64,000 nucleotides of DNA from Nitrospira_D sp035465795 (GTDB lineage: Bacteria > Nitrospirota > Nitrospiria > Nitrospirales > Nitrospiraceae), in the NCBI RefSeq assembly GCF_049546785.1, contig NZ_JBMWAN010000004.1:124001-188000 (forward strand). The letters run 5' to 3'. The notes beneath the pieces are model-generated. The model was not told where the DNA came from. It did not search any database and worked only from the letters and a program-made list of their open reading frames with translations. Position numbers and translations under genes: made by a program. Below are positions 61,971 to 64,000 of the stretch, one piece after another; positions within the stretch are counted from its first letter, which is position 1, and every line of letters starts with the position of its first letter.

Positions 61971-62735
61971 ATGTCATTAACACGCGACAGCATGTGGGGT
62001 GCTCCCGCATTATTCACAGGCCTATGGCCTAGGTTACGATGCCGAATGAGGTTCCAGTTCTTCGTCATCAGTCTCCTGAGTCTCACGTTCCTTCTGACCC
62101 TGCTCAACGATCCGGCTCGCGCGGCCGGTCCCTGTACGTGCAAGGATCTGGACAAGATGACAGAGAATCTTGACAGAGCCGCCACCTCCGAAGAGGCCTG
62201 GAAAGAGATCTTCGCTTGGGCCCGAGAGCTGTATCAGGACGTGGATTTGCCAAAATCGAATGACGATCTGAACCAAAAGTTTGTCCAATTGAAAAATACC
62301 CCTAAGTCTCAATGGCGGGATGTCATCAAGGAAGGGCCCGCAAAAGAAAAGAAGGCGTTGAAGAAAGTCGCCGGGCTGAACGAGAAAGGAGAACCGGTCG
62401 TAGACGACGATTTTCAGAAGAACAACTGCGATGACGTCATTGAGGCCGAGAAAGAACACGAGCGAAAACATAAGGAGTTTTATCTCGGCTTTCCCCAAAT
62501 CTTTGATGTCGTCATGAGCTCACGATTGCTCAGACTGCGGGCTGAATCAGAGGTCGAATCCTATCGAGCGCAGAAGAGTTTCTTGGAGAAGAAAATTGCT
62601 GAGTTGAAGCTGAAATGTCAGACCCTCGACAAGAGCCGCAGACTGCTTTTGCAGGGAGAGGCTGCTCAACGGGAGCGGCTCAATCAGGCAGAAATCAGAA
62701 TCCGCATGCTCGGGGGAGTACAAACCGGAAAATGA
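61971..62735 (+). CDS. Exported coiled-coil protein, unknown function
   Basis: A 254-residue protein. The start at 61971 has GAGAGGAGACG upstream; a hydrophobic signal segment follows at about 31-48 (an internal ATG at 62046 would place it at the N-terminus). The mature part begins GPCTCKDLDKMTENLDRAA, and the last 90 residues form a coiled coil (ESEVESYRAQKSFLEKKIAELKLK). No family recognised. It is followed 41 bases later by another exported protein gene. Confidence 0.6.
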   Translation: MSLTRDSMWGAPALFTGLWPRLRCRMRFQFFVISLLSLTFLLTLLNDPARAAGPCTCKDLDKMTENLDRAATSEEAWKEIFAWARELYQDVDLPKSNDDLNQKFVQLKNTPKSQWRDVIKEGPAKEKKALKKVAGLNEKGEPVVDDDFQKNNCDDVIEAEKEHERKHKEFYLGFPQIFDVVMSSRLLRLRAESEVESYRAQKSFLEKKIAELKLKCQTLDKSRRLLLQGEAAQRERLNQAEIRIRMLGGVQTGK

Positions 62736-62776
62736 TACGGCACTTCGAATCCAGGCACGTTTCGGGAGGACACACC

Positions 62777-63967
62777 ATGAAGAATTCGTGGGGATCCATG
62801 GCGGCACTGGGTGCCGCGCTCATTCTAGCAGGTATCGAGTTCATACCCCTACCGGCTCAGGCGGCCACTCCGGCCCCGTCCCCTAAAGATGAGACCGTCA
62901 GAAAATACGTCGACGGCTGCCAGAGCAAGCCGGAAAAAGAAGCCGACTGCGAGAAACTCAGAAAAGCCGCCGTCGAAATCTTAAAAGAGGACTTGCTGAC
63001 TCTGGGATCGTCGGCGAATCGCAGCTTCCTGCTCAGCATTCTGCCGGTCTTCAAAATTGAGGAGGCCGAGTTGCGGATTGCCGCGGCAGACGCAATCGGC
63101 ATGATCGGTCCACAGGACAGCGATACAGATCTGCTCGCTCCGGTCGCCAACGATCCGGTTCCGGACGTCAGGCGGGCCGTCTCGCAAATGATTTCTCATG
63201 GGAAGGGAAGCGCCATCACCTTGCTGGGACAGCGCACCCTGTCGATGCGAGCGGGGCTCACGCCGGATACGCCGGCGGACCCGGCGAAATACTCCATGCC
63301 GGTCGCTCCGGAGAGCACCTATCTGTATTACGCCAGCGCGGCGGCTTCCGGTCGTCTCTCCTATATAAGCAAAGGCATGGACGGGACGATGGCGTTCTTC
63401 CAGGGAAAGGCCAAGAAGGGACCGTTCAAACTGGAGGAGTTCCAGGAGAAGTACCGCTACCAGTTACAAGACGAAGATCAGGCCCGCGAGCAGGCCCGAG
63501 AAGAACAATCGAAGCAATTGGAGAAGGTCAAGCCCGATCCCACGAACACGAAATCGTTCATGGAGTATATGGAAAAGATTCAATCCGTACAGGCCGACCG
63601 GAGCACGATGACGCTCCTCGACTCGTATGACCCAAAACTCTTCGGAGCGCCAACCGTCTACATCCTGGAAGAACGGCAGATCGGCCAGCGCAGCTACCCG
63701 ACCCGGTACGTTGTGCTCTATCAAGACCAGGCACTCAACCGACCCGGCTATCGCTTCTCATGGATGACGGTGCCCGACGACGCCATCAAGACTGCGCAAG
63801 CTGTTTCCCTCGTAACAGAAAAACAGGAGATGGCCCGTAAGAAGGAAGACGAGGCCCTGAGAAAGCGCGCAGAGGAGTTGCAGGGTCTGGAGAAGAAAAA
63901 AGACGAGCAGGAGAAAAAGAAGTTTAAGAAAGGCCAGGCGGATCTCGAAAAAGAGCTGGGCTTCTAG
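62777..63967 (+). CDS. Exported protein with HEAT-like repeat and basic coiled-coil tail
   Basis: A 396-residue protein with a signal peptide (cleavage near AQAAT), a HEAT-like repeat at about 95-135 (ELRIAAADAIGMIG, DPVPDVRRAVSQMI) and a Lys/Glu-rich coiled coil over the last 50 residues. GGGAGGA lies about 7 bases before the ATG at 62777. No enzymatic motif was seen. It probably forms a unit with the preceding coiled-coil protein. Confidence 0.65.
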   Translation: MKNSWGSMAALGAALILAGIEFIPLPAQAATPAPSPKDETVRKYVDGCQSKPEKEADCEKLRKAAVEILKEDLLTLGSSANRSFLLSILPVFKIEEAELRIAAADAIGMIGPQDSDTDLLAPVANDPVPDVRRAVSQMISHGKGSAITLLGQRTLSMRAGLTPDTPADPAKYSMPVAPESTYLYYASAAASGRLSYISKGMDGTMAFFQGKAKKGPFKLEEFQEKYRYQLQDEDQAREQAREEQSKQLEKVKPDPTNTKSFMEYMEKIQSVQADRSTMTLLDSYDPKLFGAPTVYILEERQIGQRSYPTRYVVLYQDQALNRPGYRFSWMTVPDDAIKTAQAVSLVTEKQEMARKKEDEALRKRAEELQGLEKKKDEQEKKKFKKGQADLEKELGF

Positions 63968-64000
63968 CTTTTCGATACCCGCTCTATCTATAAGACTGCC

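Noticed and set aside
1..64000. tRNA, rRNA, CRISPR arrays, insertion sequences or phage genes
   Set aside because: I looked for tRNA-like arms, regularly spaced repeats, transposase motifs and phage structural genes and saw none that could be supported.

Overview
The window reads as a chromosomal segment of a GC-rich, diderm bacterium, most likely Nitrospira (Nitrospirota). This assignment is inferred from gene content: a complete exosortase A / PEP-CTERM exopolysaccharide locus, two-partner secretion, OprO/OprP-like porins and molybdate uptake. No rRNA, tRNA or CRISPR array was seen, so it rests on family resemblance alone.

Positions 1-23,400 hold an exosortase-A extracellular polysaccharide locus, almost entirely on the minus strand and arranged as three transcription units. 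Unit A (11,261 down to the left edge) encodes exosortase A, a polyprenyl-phosphate sugar-1-phosphate transferase, PrsT, a Wza-like export protein, an outer-membrane barrel, a chain-length protein, a tyrosine autokinase and an AAA ATPase that runs off the edge. Unit B (19,747 to 11,506) encodes three glycosyltransferases, a MurJ/Wzx-like flippase, an O-antigen ligase, two left-handed beta-helix acyltransferases and a GH56 (hyaluronidase)-like protein. Unit C (22,006 to 20,037) makes GDP-fucose. Each unit is preceded by the same promoter layout: two TTAAC boxes and a TTGA box on an 11-bp period, then a TAGACT/TACACT element exactly 37 bp further on. This points to one PhoB/OmpR-type regulator. 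Two PEP-CTERM-type proteins and a PstS-like binding protein follow.

Positions 25,800-36,500 carry surface and secretion functions: a TpsB/TpsA pair with downstream ExbB, ExbD and TonB on the minus strand, then an orphan GspC-like protein and an outer-membrane beta-barrel on the plus strand, both with 11-bp-phased boxes upstream. Positions 36,400-41,100 are gene-poor and partly decayed: a small zinc protein, a receiver-only regulator, a membrane protein, a frameshifted DUF2780 remnant and a 26-residue Lys/Ala peptide.

Positions 41,100-55,600 form an oxyanion (molybdate-type) acquisition island. A leaderless-looking HTH plus binding-protein-domain regulator sits at the centre. On each side lies a set made of an OprO-like porin, a ModA-like binding protein and a lipoprotein of an unrecognised family; the left side also has modA, mop, modB and modC. 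The right side adds a YezD protein, a DUF2325-like protein and a sulfate-type binding protein. Then come a histidine kinase / NtrC-type regulator pair, a DUF4412-like exported protein, a D,D-carboxypeptidase, a TMTC-like membrane protein and two exported proteins of unknown function up to the right edge.
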